Source: Zanthoxylum bungeanum (lineage: Eukaryota > Streptophyta > Magnoliopsida > Sapindales > Rutaceae). Taken from it: a DNA stretch of 64,000 bases. A program made the position numbers and the translations under genes. The notes beneath the pieces were generated by a model. The model was not told the origin of the DNA, searched no databases, and saw only the letters and a program-made list of their open reading frames with translations. The stretch lies in NCBI GenBank assembly GCA_019454045.1, contig SKCR01049633.1, positions 62,001 to 126,000 of the forward strand, read 5' to 3'. Every line of letters begins with the position of its first letter. Within the stretch, counting starts at the first letter, position 1. Below, one piece after another: positions 13,272 through 23,318 of this stretch.

Positions 13272-14063
13272 TGTTGATGGTGTTTTTAGGCACTATGATA
13301 TTTAAAACAACACGACAAGGGTAGAAGGGTAATTCCCTTCTTGGATGAGATCATTGCTACCGACCCAACAAAAGCCAGCAGTAAAGGCCCGAGCACTTCA
13401 CAATAAAAGTCCGACCACCTTATAAGTTACTAGACCGACCACAACAAGAAGAGACCGAGAACTTATGATCGGTAACCGAGCACTTATCATGTCGACAGAA
13501 GCACTCTCAGTGCAAAAGACTAATGTGACCGACCTCATTAATACCGACCAGACAGCGAAGCGTGCTCCAGAAGATAACACCCTATTCTTGTGGATAAGAT
13601 GATAAGTTATCATATCTTCATGGGGAAAACTGATAAGTTAATATCCTAATAGGGTAAATGAAGTAAGTGTAGTTTTGACTAAGGAATCCTGATAGGAAAA
13701 GATGACCATCTCCAATTGGGAATCCTTGTACAAATAGGAATATGATTTCTTCACCATTATAAATAGGAGGGTAGAGTGAGTATAGAAGGGGCATCAGAAT
13801 CATCAAGCTCTGACTTGTAAACACAAAAAAGATCTGAGAAGCGTATTTGAGTAATAAAAGTGCCATCCTGGTTTTGTCCGTGGACGTAGGTCGGATTCAA
13901 ATCCACTGAACCATGTTAAATCTCTTTGTCGATTGGTTTGTTTATCTGTCTCTCGCTAAATTTGCTTTTGGCCCCCCATAACCAAACAAATTCACTATTG
14001 AAGGAGGATTACCTCGGAAGTGATATTCCTATATTACCCTGAGACCAAAATCCACCATCAACA
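13272..14063 (+). repeat. 3' LTR of Retand I
   Basis: 792 bp, TGTTGATGGTG...CATCAACA. It is preceded by the same polypurine tract as Retand II (ACTAGGGGACAGA). A TATAAATA box lies at 13758-13765, matching the TATA box in the Retand II LTRs. The LTR contains the CCGACC-rich segment typical of this family. Confidence 0.9.
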
Positions 14064-14257
14064 CACTTTTTGATGAATACTCCAATGATGATGGAGTGGA
14101 CTGTTGAAAATTAAAATGGCAAACATTAGTAGTAATATTTTTAAAGAAAAGAAAAGTAATATTCCTATAACCAACCTTTATTTTTCCAACTATTCATGGG
14201 GATTGATCCTCCTTCAACTTGGCTCTAGGATAGTTGGAACTACCAACTTCAGTGTTG

Positions 14258-14467
14258 CTATCTTGCGTTCATATGTTCTATTTGAGCTGTCATAAATTCA
14301 AAGCTCTCTTGATACAACCTCTTTTCCTTTGCCAACTCCAAAGGATCGGGAACATGGTAGTACATGGATGATGTGATGAATTGTCCTAATCCTTGCACCC
14401 TACTGCCATTGTGCAGTTTTTGAATGGCTTTACTTAAATTATCTTTTGATCCTTGTGATTGGAATGA
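14258..14467 (-). pseudogene. Fragment resembling CACTA (En/Spm)-associated protein
   Basis: A minus-strand frame of about 70 codons, open from a TGA at 14470 to a TAG at 14258, includes GSRVQGLGQFITSSMYYHVP followed by a charged helical stretch (LELAKEKRLYQESFEFM). The core resembles the R-V-R-G-V-G-x-F-V-T-P-x-x-Y-F-H motif of plant CACTA-associated proteins; this is from memory, not a search. No start codon or extended frame is present. Confidence 0.35.
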
Positions 14468-14564
14468 TCATTGTTTAGCTTGACGATTCAACTCGCCCTA
14501 CATCAAACAGTTATCAATATCAATATTCAAGATATAATAACATAAGCAAACAGTTCTATTTTGT

Positions 14565-15105
14565 GCAAACAACTGCAGCAAGCAGTTGCAAAAAGCATAA
14601 GCTTGTAGCTAGCAGTTGTTGCTTGCTGCAAGCAGTTTTTGCTTGCTGCAGCAACTGCTGGCAGTTGCTGCAAGTTGCTGCTTGTTGCAAGAAAAAAAGG
14701 CATGCAGTTGCTTGCAACAGCTGCTTCTTGCTACAAGAAAATGCAGCATGTAGTTGCTTGCAGCAGCTGCTGGTTGGTGCAAGAAAATACAGTTGCTTGC
14801 AGTAAGCAGCAGTTGCTGCAATAAAATGCAGCATGCAGTTGCTTGCAGCAGCTGCTGTTTGCTGCAGTTGCTGTAAGTTGTTGTTTGCTACAAGAAAATG
14901 TAGTAGCTTGCAGCAGCTGCTGCTTGCGATAGTTGCATACATCAAGCAGCAGTTGCTGCAAGCTGGTCCTTGCCGAAAGAAAATGTATCATGCAGTTGCT
15001 TGCAGCATCTGCTGCTTGCTGCAGTTGCTTGCAACAAGCAGTAGTTGCTGGAAGCTGCTGCTTGCTACAAGAAAATTCACATTCACATGCTGCGTGCAGT
15101 TACTC
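14565..15105. repeat. TGC/GCA-rich degenerate minisatellite
   Basis: About 540 bp built from GCAGTTGCTTGCAGCA-like words in both polarities, with GCAAGAAAATGCAG-type spacers recurring every 55-70 bp. The mix of TTGCTGC and GCAGCAA makes it highly self-complementary. Many overlapping frames stay open on both strands because stop codons are rare in this composition; they are not genes. Confidence 0.8.
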
Positions 15106-15345
15106 TACATACATAAACAACTAACCATATTTTTAGAAAAAAAATTCACACAACTAATTCTTTTTAATAATTTACTATTTTCTCAGCCATTTGCATTACT
15201 TCAGGGGTGTACTTCCCATGGCAGTCAGCTCATGCCATTAACCAAGCTTCACTACGGTCAGCTAGTGTTAGTAATTTCTAATATTATTTTAAAAAAAAAT
15301 TAAAATTGATGTTTTTGTCTCACTTTACTGAAACTTTTTGAAAAG

Positions 15346-16098
15346 TGTTGATGGTGTTTTCAGGCGCTACAACATTTAAGACAGTACGACAAGGGCAAAA
15401 GGGTAATTCCCTGACTGGATGAGATCATGTAACCGACCCGACCACATCATGTGAAGACCGACCACTTTGGTTAGGATGACCGATCACTATAAGGTCGGCA
15501 GAAACACTATCAGCACAAAAGATTATCATGGCCGACCTCATGAAGACCGACCAGACAACGAGCCGTGTCCAAGACAACAGCACCCCATTCTTGTGGATAA
15601 GATAAGAAAGATATCATACTCTCACAAGGAGAAGGAGTCAGAATCCAAAAGGGAATACGGAAGAAGAAGGCAATACCGGATCAGGAATCTCTACAAGAAG
15701 AGAAGATTGAGTTCAAATAGGATTTCTTATGCAAATAGGAGTCTGATTTCTGTATTATTATAAATAGGAGGGTAGAGCATGTGTAAAAGATCATCTGAAA
15801 ATCATCACAAGAGTGAGGGAAAAAGAATCATCAAGCTCTGATTTGTAAAAACAAAGAAGAGTCCCGAGAAGTGTGTTTAGTAATAAAGAAGTACCATCAT
15901 GTTCTTGTCCGTGGACGTAGGTCGGATCAAAAAATCCACCGAACCACGTTAAATATCCTTGCCCATTGGTGTGTTTTTCTGTCTTTTGCTAAATTTGCCT
16001 TTGGTCCCCCATAAACCAAACAAATTCACCGTTGAAGGAGGATTACCTCGGAGGTGATATTCCCATATTACCCTGAGGACCAAAATCCGCCGTCAACA
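15346..16098 (+). repeat. 5' LTR of Retand II
   Basis: 753 bp, TGTTGATGG...CGTCAACA. The likely core promoter is TATAAATA at 15759-15766 followed by GGAGGGTAGAG. The open frame at 15467-15763 falls in the LTR and is repeated in the 3' LTR; it is not called as a gene. Confidence 0.95.
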
Positions 16099-16100
16099 GT

Positions 16101-16118
16101 TGGCGCCGTCTGTGGGGA
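16101..16118 (+). other. Primer-binding site of Retand II
   Basis: TGGCGCCGTCTGTGGGGA, two bases after the LTR end. It resembles the complement of plant tRNA-Asp(GTC) 3' end (TGGCGCCGTTGCCGGGGA) with three differences. Tat-lineage elements often use this primer. Confidence 0.8.
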
Positions 16119-16151
16119 ACTTCACAAAAAGCAGTTCACGTGATAAGACAA

Positions 16152-17380
16152 ATGGCGGAGGGCGGAAATCACCAACCAGGAGGTCCGGCAATGGACTGGA
16201 TGAAAAAAATGGAAGATAGCATGAGGTTTATGATGGATCGACTAGAAAGAATGGAAGGAGCAGACGAAACAAGAGAAAGGGAGGGGACGAGAGAGAGAAA
16301 GAGAGGGAAAGAGGGAAAAGAGTAGTAGATGTAAGCGAAAACGAGGGACCCAGAAAGAGAGGCCCCTATGGGATAAGATCTGAAGTGGTAGGAAGAGAGC
16401 CACGATCAGAAGACACATGAAGGAAGAAGAAGAGGAGGAACAATCACCCGACCCCTCCTCCGACAGATTTTACAGCTCCGAGAGGGAAGATAGAAAGTAC
16501 AACGAAGACGTACAGGAGACCCCCGGGCTTAAAGAACGCCACGCCCGGGACGACAGGCGAACAGAAGGACACAGAAGGCGACACGGGGGCACAACCCGTG
16601 AAATAAAGTCTTGGCTGAGAAAAGAGATGACCAGATGGGGAGAAGGCCTCAAGACCGGTGTGGGAGAACCCGAGCCGAGGAAGAGGGGTCTCCCCTTACG
16701 GAAGAGATAAGGTCAGCACAGTTCCCGAAGCGATTTAACATGCCGACCATGTCACCATACAAAGGCCACTCCGACCCAAAATCCCACATCGAAAACTTTG
16801 TCCTCCTGATGGAAGTACAGGGAGTAACGGGCGACGCCATATGCAAAGTATTTCCCTTAACTTTAGGTGGGCCCGCCATCATATGGTATAGAAGTCTGGC
16901 CCCGGGGAGCATTCAGAGCTTCTCCCAACTTAAGAAGTTGTTTATCCGGCACTTCAAAGGAGCCTGCACCCCTAAAAAAACAATAGGAGAACTAAGGCTC
17001 ATGAAACAAGGAGACGACGAAACACTAAAAAGCTTCATTGAAAGGTATCACAACACTGTACTCGAGGTCGGAGGGTACGAATCCCAAGAAGCCCTGGAAA
17101 GTCTGAAAGGGGCCCTAAGAGTCGGGAAACTGTGGACCCACCTGAGGATCCATGAGACACCAGACTACGCTACCGCACTGGAGATAGCCAGGAAGTACGT
17201 CCTACTAGAAAGCGAGGAAAAAGTATCCCGGAGAGGGACAACCGCCAGAGAAAGGGTGACAAGGAGAGAAGACCATCGGCGACCGGAAAGAGAATTCCGG
17301 AAGTTCAATCCAAGACCCAAAGAGTTCAAGCCAATGGCACAAAAGGATCAAGGAAAAGGCCCGCAACTCAAGTAAACCAT
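16152..17380 (+). pseudogene. gag of Retand II, frameshifted
   Basis: The ATG at 16152 opens a short acidic/basic N-terminal stretch that stops at about 16323. The reading then moves to another frame (16417-16710, Glu/Arg-rich) and back (from about 16611) into a Retrotrans_gag-type capsid domain with landmarks FNMPTMSPYKGHSDP, IIWYRSLAPGSI and FIRHFKGA. That frame ends at TAA 17373-17375, while the matching protein continues in the pol frame. At least three frame changes and one stop separate it from a working gag. Gag would form the virus-like particle. Confidence 0.8.
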
Positions 17381-20326
17381 GTGGTCCGAGAGGAAGCGTA
17401 TATTCCCCTAAGCAAGCCGCCAGGGGAAATCATCATGGAGATACGGGAGAAAGGCCTCTTAATAGAGCCCGACCTCAAGAGGTTTCCCCCAGACAGAAAA
17501 AACAAAAGATCCTACTGCCTGCACCACAATCTAAAAGGGCACACAATCGATGAATGCAAGGACCTGCGGGAACAAATGGAGGACCTGGCCCGGAACGGGT
17601 ACCTGAACAATTACATCGACCACGAGATCATGGCCGCCAAACAAAGGGCAAGGAATCGAGAGGTGAACGTCATCGCAGGAGGGGCAACGCTGGCCGGGGA
17701 CTCTAACCGTTCGAGAAAGAATTACAGCCGAGCACGGGGGACAGAGGTGCTGAAAACAGAAAAAATCCCAAACCCAGGAGGAAATCGGTCGACACCCATT
17801 ATGTTCACCGATGAAGACGCTCAGGGGGTAAGTTTCCCCCATGACGACGCACTAATAATCAAAGCAACAATCGGCGGCACAGAATTGGACAGAATCTTGG
17901 TGGATCCCGGAGCGCGGGTAGGTAGACATATTTCCAAAGAAACTTTGGAAAGCCTGGGGGTAGAGTACACAGCTCTAACCAAGGACAGCACCCCCCTGTA
18001 CGGTTTCGGGGGTTCAAACGGTCGTCCCGCTGGGAAGAATTCAACTAGCAATGACGATCGGAGCCGCCCCCAAAACCCGAACAATCATGATAAACTTCAC
18101 TGTAGTAGACTGCATGAGCAGTTATCAAGTCATTGTCGGCCGCCCCTTCATGATGAAAACCAAGGCCGCATGTCATGTTATTACTTGAAATTGAAGTTCC
18201 CCACGCGGGAAGGGATCGGGATCATATGCGGAAGCCAGAAGATAGCCCGCAGCTGTTTTGCCACTTTCTCGCGAGAGACCCTCTGCGTGGAAAGAGGCAC
18301 CAAGAAGAGACAGAGAGACGAGGACGACAAGAACACGAGGAAAGACCCTGCTCCCCGGCCCGATAAAGCTGCACGGCTCAGGGCAGCCGAAGAATTAGAA
18401 GAAGTAAAACTATTCGGACCAAAGAAAAGCATAAGAATAGGGGGAAGTCTAGATGAGGCCCTAAGAAAAGACTTGTTGGAATGTCTACAAGAGTACCCCG
18501 ACGTTTTTGCATGGGGACACGATGACATGCCCGGAATCGACCCAAAATTCGTAAGTCATCACTTAGTAGTGAACCCATTACACAAACCAGTAAAACAGAA
18601 GAGGAGAATATTCAACCAGGAGCGGTGCAGAGCAATAGCAACCGAGGTGGAAAAATTGCTGAAAGCCGGTTTCATCCGGGAAGTAAAATACCCAGAATGG
18701 GTGTCCAACGTAGTATTGGTGAAAAAATCTAACGGAAAGTGGAGAATGTGCGTAGATTTCACCGACCTCAACAAAGCATGTCCAAAAGACAGCTTTCCCC
18801 TCCCAAATATAGACCAACTGGTAGACACAACAGCCTGCCAAGGGCTGCTAAGCTTCATGGACGCTTTCTCGGGATACAATCAAGTCAAGATGCACCCTGC
18901 GGACGAGGAGAAGACCACCTTTATCACTGACCAAGGGCTGTACTGTTATAAAGTAATGCCTTTCGGATTGAAGAATGCAGGGGCGACTTTCCAGAGACTG
19001 GTGAACAAAATCTTCAAACCGCTCATCGGCACAACCATGCTGGTATATGTCGACGACATGATAACAATGTCCGGAGAACCAAGAGACCATGTGGCCGACC
19101 TGAAGAAAACTTTCGAACTCCTGAGGAAACACAGTTTAAAGCTCAATCCAGAGAAGTGTGCATTCGGGGTAGCCTCGGGAAAATTTCTGGGCTACATGGT
19201 GAGTTCACGAGGTATTGAAGCGAACCCGCAAAAGATACAAGCCGTGCTAGACCTGAAATCGCCCCGGACAGTTAAGGAAGTACAAAGCCTTACAGGAAGG
19301 ATCGCCGCACTCAACCGGTTCATCTCGCGAGCAACCGACAAGTGCTATCCTTTCTTCAAAGTCATCAAAAAAGCTCAAAAAGGGGTCGACTGGACACCTG
19401 AGTGCGAAGAAACCTTCCAGCACCTAAAACAATATCTGGCACAGCCCCCTCTCCTAGCCAAACCCCTCCCAGGGGAGACACTGTATCTATACCTGACTGT
19501 CTCAAAGCACGCAGTAAGCTCGGCACTGGTACAAGAGACCGACCATGTCCAGAAACCGGTTTACTACGTCAGTAAAGCCCTACTGGACGCAGAAACTCGA
19601 TACCCCATGCACGAACTCATTGCCCTATCCCTGATCACTGCGGCACGGAAGTTACGACCCTACTTTCAGGCCCATCCTATCAAGGTATACACGGATTATC
19701 CCCTGAGACAAATCTTGCAGAAACCAGAGGCCTCAGGGAGACTGATGAAGTGGTCAGTAGAAATAAGCGAGCACGACATCTCCTACCTCCCAAGAACAGC
19801 AATTAGAGGGCAGGCCTTAGCGGACTTCATAGCAGAACTCACGGAACCACAGGTCTTGGCCGTGGAAGAAGACAGGTGGGAAATGTCTGTAGACGGGTCC
19901 GCAAGTTCGCACGGCTACGGAGCAGGGGTAGCACTAAAAAGTGAAAATGGAGAAGAAATACTGCTCGCCCTCAAATTCGCCTTCAAAACTACAAACAACG
20001 AAGCAGAGTACGAGGCAATACTGGTCGGACTAAGGCTATGTACGGTAGTAGGGGTCCACAACGTAGTGATCAGGAGTGATTCTCAGCTAGCAATACAACA
20101 GCTGAAAGGGGACTATCAAGCCAGAGAACCAGCCATGGTAGCTTACCTGGCCGAAGTGAAGAAATGGGTGGAGAAAGTGGGAAACGTACTCTTCGAACAG
20201 GTCGGACGAGAAGACAACTGCGAAGCAGATTCCCTAGCCCGACTCGCCTCTTCAATGAGGACAGAAAACCCCAGGGTAATCCCTCTTATATACCTCCGAG
20301 AAGAAGCTATGGGGAGACAGAGGTAG
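17381..20326 (+). CDS. Retand II pol: zinc finger, protease, reverse transcriptase, RNase H and second RNase H
   Basis: 981 codons open from a GTG, which is only the 5' limit after an upstream frame change, so no genuine start is claimed. A CX2HX4HX4C finger lies at residues 46-59 (gag C-terminus). The protease site reads ILVDPGAR near residue 172, where D-[ST]-G or D-G-G is usual. Between about 18010 and 18180 the frame is wrong and then corrected, so part of the protease is garbled without a stop. The reverse transcriptase is well preserved, with YVDDM near residue 554, followed by RNase H and, from about residue 830 (MSVDGSASSHGYGAGV), the extra RNase H of the Tat lineage. It would copy element RNA to DNA in particles. 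Confidence 0.85.
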   Translation: MVREEAYIPLSKPPGEIIMEIREKGLLIEPDLKRFPPDRKNKRSYCLHHNLKGHTIDECKDLREQMEDLARNGYLNNYIDHEIMAAKQRARNREVNVIAGGATLAGDSNRSRKNYSRARGTEVLKTEKIPNPGGNRSTPIMFTDEDAQGVSFPHDDALIIKATIGGTELDRILVDPGARVGRHISKETLESLGVEYTALTKDSTPLYGFGGSNGRPAGKNSTSNDDRSRPQNPNNHDKLHCSRLHEQLSSHCRPPLHDENQGRMSCYYLKLKFPTREGIGIICGSQKIARSCFATFSRETLCVERGTKKRQRDEDDKNTRKDPAPRPDKAARLRAAEELEEVKLFGPKKSIRIGGSLDEALRKDLLECLQEYPDVFAWGHDDMPGIDPKFVSHHLVVNPLHKPVKQKRRIFNQERCRAIATEVEKLLKAGFIREVKYPEWVSNVVLVKKSNGKWRMCVDFTDLNKACPKDSFPLPNIDQLVDTTACQGLLSFMDAFSGYNQVKMHPADEEKTTFITDQGLYCYKVMPFGLKNAGATFQRLVNKIFKPLIGTTMLVYVDDMITMSGEPRDHVADLKKTFELLRKHSLKLNPEKCAFGVASGKFLGYMVSSRGIEANPQKIQAVLDLKSPRTVKEVQSLTGRIAALNRFISRATDKCYPFFKVIKKAQKGVDWTPECEETFQHLKQYLAQPPLLAKPLPGETLYLYLTVSKHAVSSALVQETDHVQKPVYYVSKALLDAETRYPMHELIALSLITAARKLRPYFQAHPIKVYTDYPLRQILQKPEASGRLMKWSVEISEHDISYLPRTAIRGQALADFIAELTEPQVLAVEEDRWEMSVDGSASSHGYGAGVALKSENGEEILLALKFAFKTTNNEAEYEAILVGLRLCTVVGVHNVVIRSDSQLAIQQLKGDYQAREPAMVAYLAEVKKWVEKVGNVLFEQVGREDNCEADSLARLASSMRTENPRVIPLIYLREEAMGRQR

Positions 20327-21600
20327 ATGTACTAGAAGAAGAAGGCAAAGATTCATGGATGCAGCCGATCAGGAGATATCTGGAAACAGGAGAAAACCCC
20401 TAAAGATAAAAAGGAGGCCAGGAAGCTGAAGTTCAAGAGCACCAAGTTTTCCCTGATTGAAGGAGTACTCTACCGGAGAGGATACACCGTACCCCTCCTA
20501 AGATGCTTAGCACCAGAAGAAGCAGACTACGTGCTCAGGGAGATTCACGCAGGCATCTGCGGAAGCCACGCCGGGGGAAGATCAATCGCCTTCAAAGCCT
20601 TGAGGCAAGGGTTTTACTGGCCAACCATGCACCAGGATGGCGTGAGGATAGCACGGAATGCGAAGGTTGCCAGAAAAATGCCAACCTCTACCATCAGCCG
20701 GCAGAGCAGCTGACCACCATATCCAGCCCCTGTCCCTTCGCACAGTGGGGGCTAGACATCATAGGGCCAATGCCGAAAGGACGAGGCCAGGCAAAATATG
20801 CGATCGTGGCCATAGACTACTTTACCAAATAGGTAGAGGCAGAGCCATTGTCCACCATCTCGGAAAAGAAGGCCACAGAGTTCCTGAAAAGAAATATAAT
20901 CTGTCGGTTCGGAATCCCCCAAGCAATCATCACCGACAACGGAAATCAATTCGACAGCAGGGGATTCAGGAAACTTTGTGAAGACCTCCAGATAACTTTG
21001 AAATTCGCCTCGCCAGCCATCCCATGTCAAACGGGCAGGTTGAAGCCACCAATAAAACCATCAAGTCAAACCTGAAAGCTCGACTCGGATCAAGCAAAAG
21101 CCTATGGGTCGAGGAGCTACCGGAAGTACTGTGGGCACACCGGACGACCTTCAAGGATTCAACAGGAGAGAACACCCTTCTCCCTATCATACGGATGTGA
21201 GGCCGTCATCCCAGCAGAGATCGGAATATCAACCCACAGGGTCCGCCACTTTGAGAACGAGCGGAACGAAGAACTTATCAAAAACCACCTCGACCTGATC
21301 GAAGAAAGGAGAGAACAGTCAGCAGTAAGAGCATCAATCTACCAACAGAGAATGGCCCGCTTCTACAATAGGAGAGTTCAGACCCGCTCCTTCCTAACAG
21401 GCGATCTAGTGCTAAGAAAAGTGACTCTGAACACCCGACGACCAGAAGAAGGGTCGTTTGGTGCCAAGTGGGAAGGGCCCTACAAAATCAACGAGGTAGT
21501 AAGACCAGGGGCCTACATCCTAGAACATCTAGACGGCACGAGGTGAAGAAGAAACCATGGAACGCCGAAATGTTAAGAAAGTACTTCCCGTAAAAATCAA
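20327..21600 (+). pseudogene. Retand II integrase, broken
   Basis: Pieces in different frames show the order of a Ty3/gypsy integrase: an N-terminal zinc-binding part (EIHAGICGSHAGG, then FYWPTMH and CEGCQKNANLYHQ), a core (WGLDIIGPMPKG; IITDNGNQFD), an N-G-Q-V-E-A stretch in another frame, and a C-terminal part (LRKVT, GAKWEGPYKI) at about 21410-21540. An in-frame TAG at about 20830 replaces the Trp expected after DYFTK, and several frameshifts occur between 20640 and 21350. Not functional as read. Confidence 0.85.
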
Positions 21601-21789
21601 CTTTCCTTTCTTCTATTTTCTTTTTGCAGAAACCGGGCAAAACACCGAATCGGAACAACTGTTGTAAAAAGGGCAGCACGCCCCCAAGCATGAATAAAAA
21701 TTCCATTTCTGGCAAAATCCTTTGAAAGCAAAAACAACCACCACCGGGACTATTCAAAAAACTTCGTCTCGGGGCTGGATTTCGTTCCG

Positions 21790-23105
21790 CCGAGGCCACT
21801 GAGATAAAAAACTCGGGGTTGGGCGATGTCCCACCGAGTCTGTCTTTGGACTGGGGACGTAACATTCCCCCAGGACCAAGTAATTCTTACAGCTCGGGGT
21901 CGGGCGATGTCCCACCGAGTGTGACCTTTGGACTGGGGGCGTAACATTCCCCCAGGACCAAGTGATTCTTACAGCTCGGGGTCGGGCGATGTCCCACCGA
22001 GTCTGCCCTTTGGACTGGGGACGTAACATTCCCCCAGGACCAAGTGATTCTTACAGCTCGGGGTCGGGCGATGTCCCACCGAGTCTGCCTTTGGACTGGG
22101 GACGTAACATTCCCCCAGGACCAAGTAATTCTTACAGCTCGGGGTCAGGCGATGTCCACCGAGTCTGCCCTTTGGACTGGGGACGTAACATTCCCCCAGG
22201 ACCAAGTGATTCTTACAGCTCGGGGTCGGGCGATGTCCCACCGAGTCTGCCCTTTGGACTGGGGACGTAACATTCCCCCAGGACCAAGTGATTCTTACAG
22301 CTCGGGGTCGGGCGATGTCCCACCGAGTCTGTCTTTGGACTGGGGACGTAACATTCCCCCAGGACCAAGTGATTCTTACAGCTCGGGGTCGGGCGATGTC
22401 CCACCGAGTCTGTCTTTGGACTGGGGACGTAACATTCCCCCAGGACCAAGTGATTCTTACAGCTCGGGGTCGGGCGATGTCCCACCGAGTCTGCCTTTGG
22501 ACTGGGGACGTAACATTCCCCCATTCCCCCAGGACCAAGTGATTCTTACAGCTCGGGGTCGGGCGATGTCCCACCGAGTCTGTCTTTGGACTGGGGACGT
22601 AACATTCCCCCAGGACCAAGTGATTCTTACAGCTCGGGGTCGGGCGATGTCCCAACCGAGTCTGCCTTTGGACTGGGGACGTAACATTCCCCCAGGACCA
22701 AGTGATTCTTACAGCTCGGGGTCGGGCGATGTCCCACCGAGTCTGCCTTTGGACTGGGGACGTAACATTCCCCCAGGACCAAGTGATTCTTACAGCTCAG
22801 GGTCGGGCGATGTCCCACCGAGTCTGCCTTTGGACTGGGGACGTAACATTCCCCCAGGACCAAGTGATTCTTACAGCTCGGGGTCGGGCGATGTCCCGCC
22901 GAGTCTGCCCTTTGGACTGGGGACGTAACATTCCCCCAGAACCCAAGTCTTTCACTCAGCTCGGGGTCGGGTTACGTCACACCGAGTCAAGCTCCTTTGG
23001 TTTGGGGAGGTAACATTCCCCCAGAGCCAAGTACCTCACTCAGCTCGGGTCGGGACACGAGTCAACCCTTTGGACTGGGGACATAACATTCCCCCAGGAC
23101 CAAAA
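21790..23105 (+). repeat. 81-bp tandem array, 16 units, in the Retand II 3' region
   Basis: The anchor CAGGACCAAG or a variant starts at 21871, 21953, 22035, 22116, 22197, 22279, 22360, 22441, 22530, 22611, 22693, 22774, 22855, 22937, 23022 and 23095, so most spacings are 81-82 bp; the last three units are more diverged. Each unit holds two imperfect inverted repeats: CTCGG...CCGAG, and TTGG-CTGGGG against CCCCAG-CCAA around ACGTAACATT. Because 81 is a multiple of three, long frames stay open on both strands; they are by-products. Tandem arrays in this region are known for Tat-lineage elements. Confidence 0.95.
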
Positions 23106-23318
23106 TTCCTTTGTCAGCACGGGGCCCGGTTATACCCCCTCCGCCTCATGTTAAACTCCGAAAGGTCCCGGAAAATTCAGGCGAACAAAAAAAAAAGCAT
23201 AAAAAAGAAAAAGATATGTATACATGTATATGCCTAAATATACATGAGTCAAGACAAATTGTGATGTTATTACAAAAAAAAGATAAGTGTACATAGGGCC
23301 CCGGTAGGGTTACCCTTT
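23106..23318. other. Spacer between tandem array and antisense gene
   Basis: Purine-rich sequence with A runs. It presumably includes the 3' UTR of the antisense gene; no further feature is visible. Confidence 0.4.

Larger units (their letters stand above)
10842..14063 (+). mobile_element. Retand I: partial Ty3/gypsy Tat-lineage element
   Basis: Colinear with the 3' third of Retand II (about 24050-26888): antisense gene exons, polypurine tract and 3' LTR. The left edge is the F insertion, so loss of gag-pol and the 5' LTR may be only a matter of the window boundary. It is clearly diverged from Retand II (LTR 792 versus 753 bp, many substitutions) and is an independent older insertion of the same family. 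It retains an antisense exon 3 segment missing from Retand II. Confidence 0.85.
14064..15345. other. DNA between the Retand copies, probable CACTA-transposon remnant
   Basis: Sequence outside the retrotransposons that continues at 26889 after removal of Retand II. Around the joint it reads ACTGAAACTTTTTG then AAAAGTGTTACTAATAAAG and GTGTTAGTAAAG, a style of short inverted repeats common in ends of plant CACTA elements. It also holds a protein fragment (14258-14467) and a TGC-rich minisatellite. I cannot place the transposon ends. The rest shows nothing recognisable. Confidence 0.4.

Noticed and set aside
14556..15303. Overlapping Cys/Gln/Ala-rich frames of 60-156 codons
   Set aside because: They arise from the TGC/GCA minisatellite, where stops are rare in every frame; no domain is seen.
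15467..15763. 98-codon frame, repeated at 26257-26553
   Set aside because: Both copies are in the Retand II LTRs upstream of the TATA box; duplication reflects LTR identity, not coding.
21962..22928. Long open frames (up to 294 codons) on both strands across the 81-bp array
   Set aside because: The unit length is a multiple of three and lacks stops in several frames, so the frames are a by-product of tandem repetition; they overlap each other on both strands.
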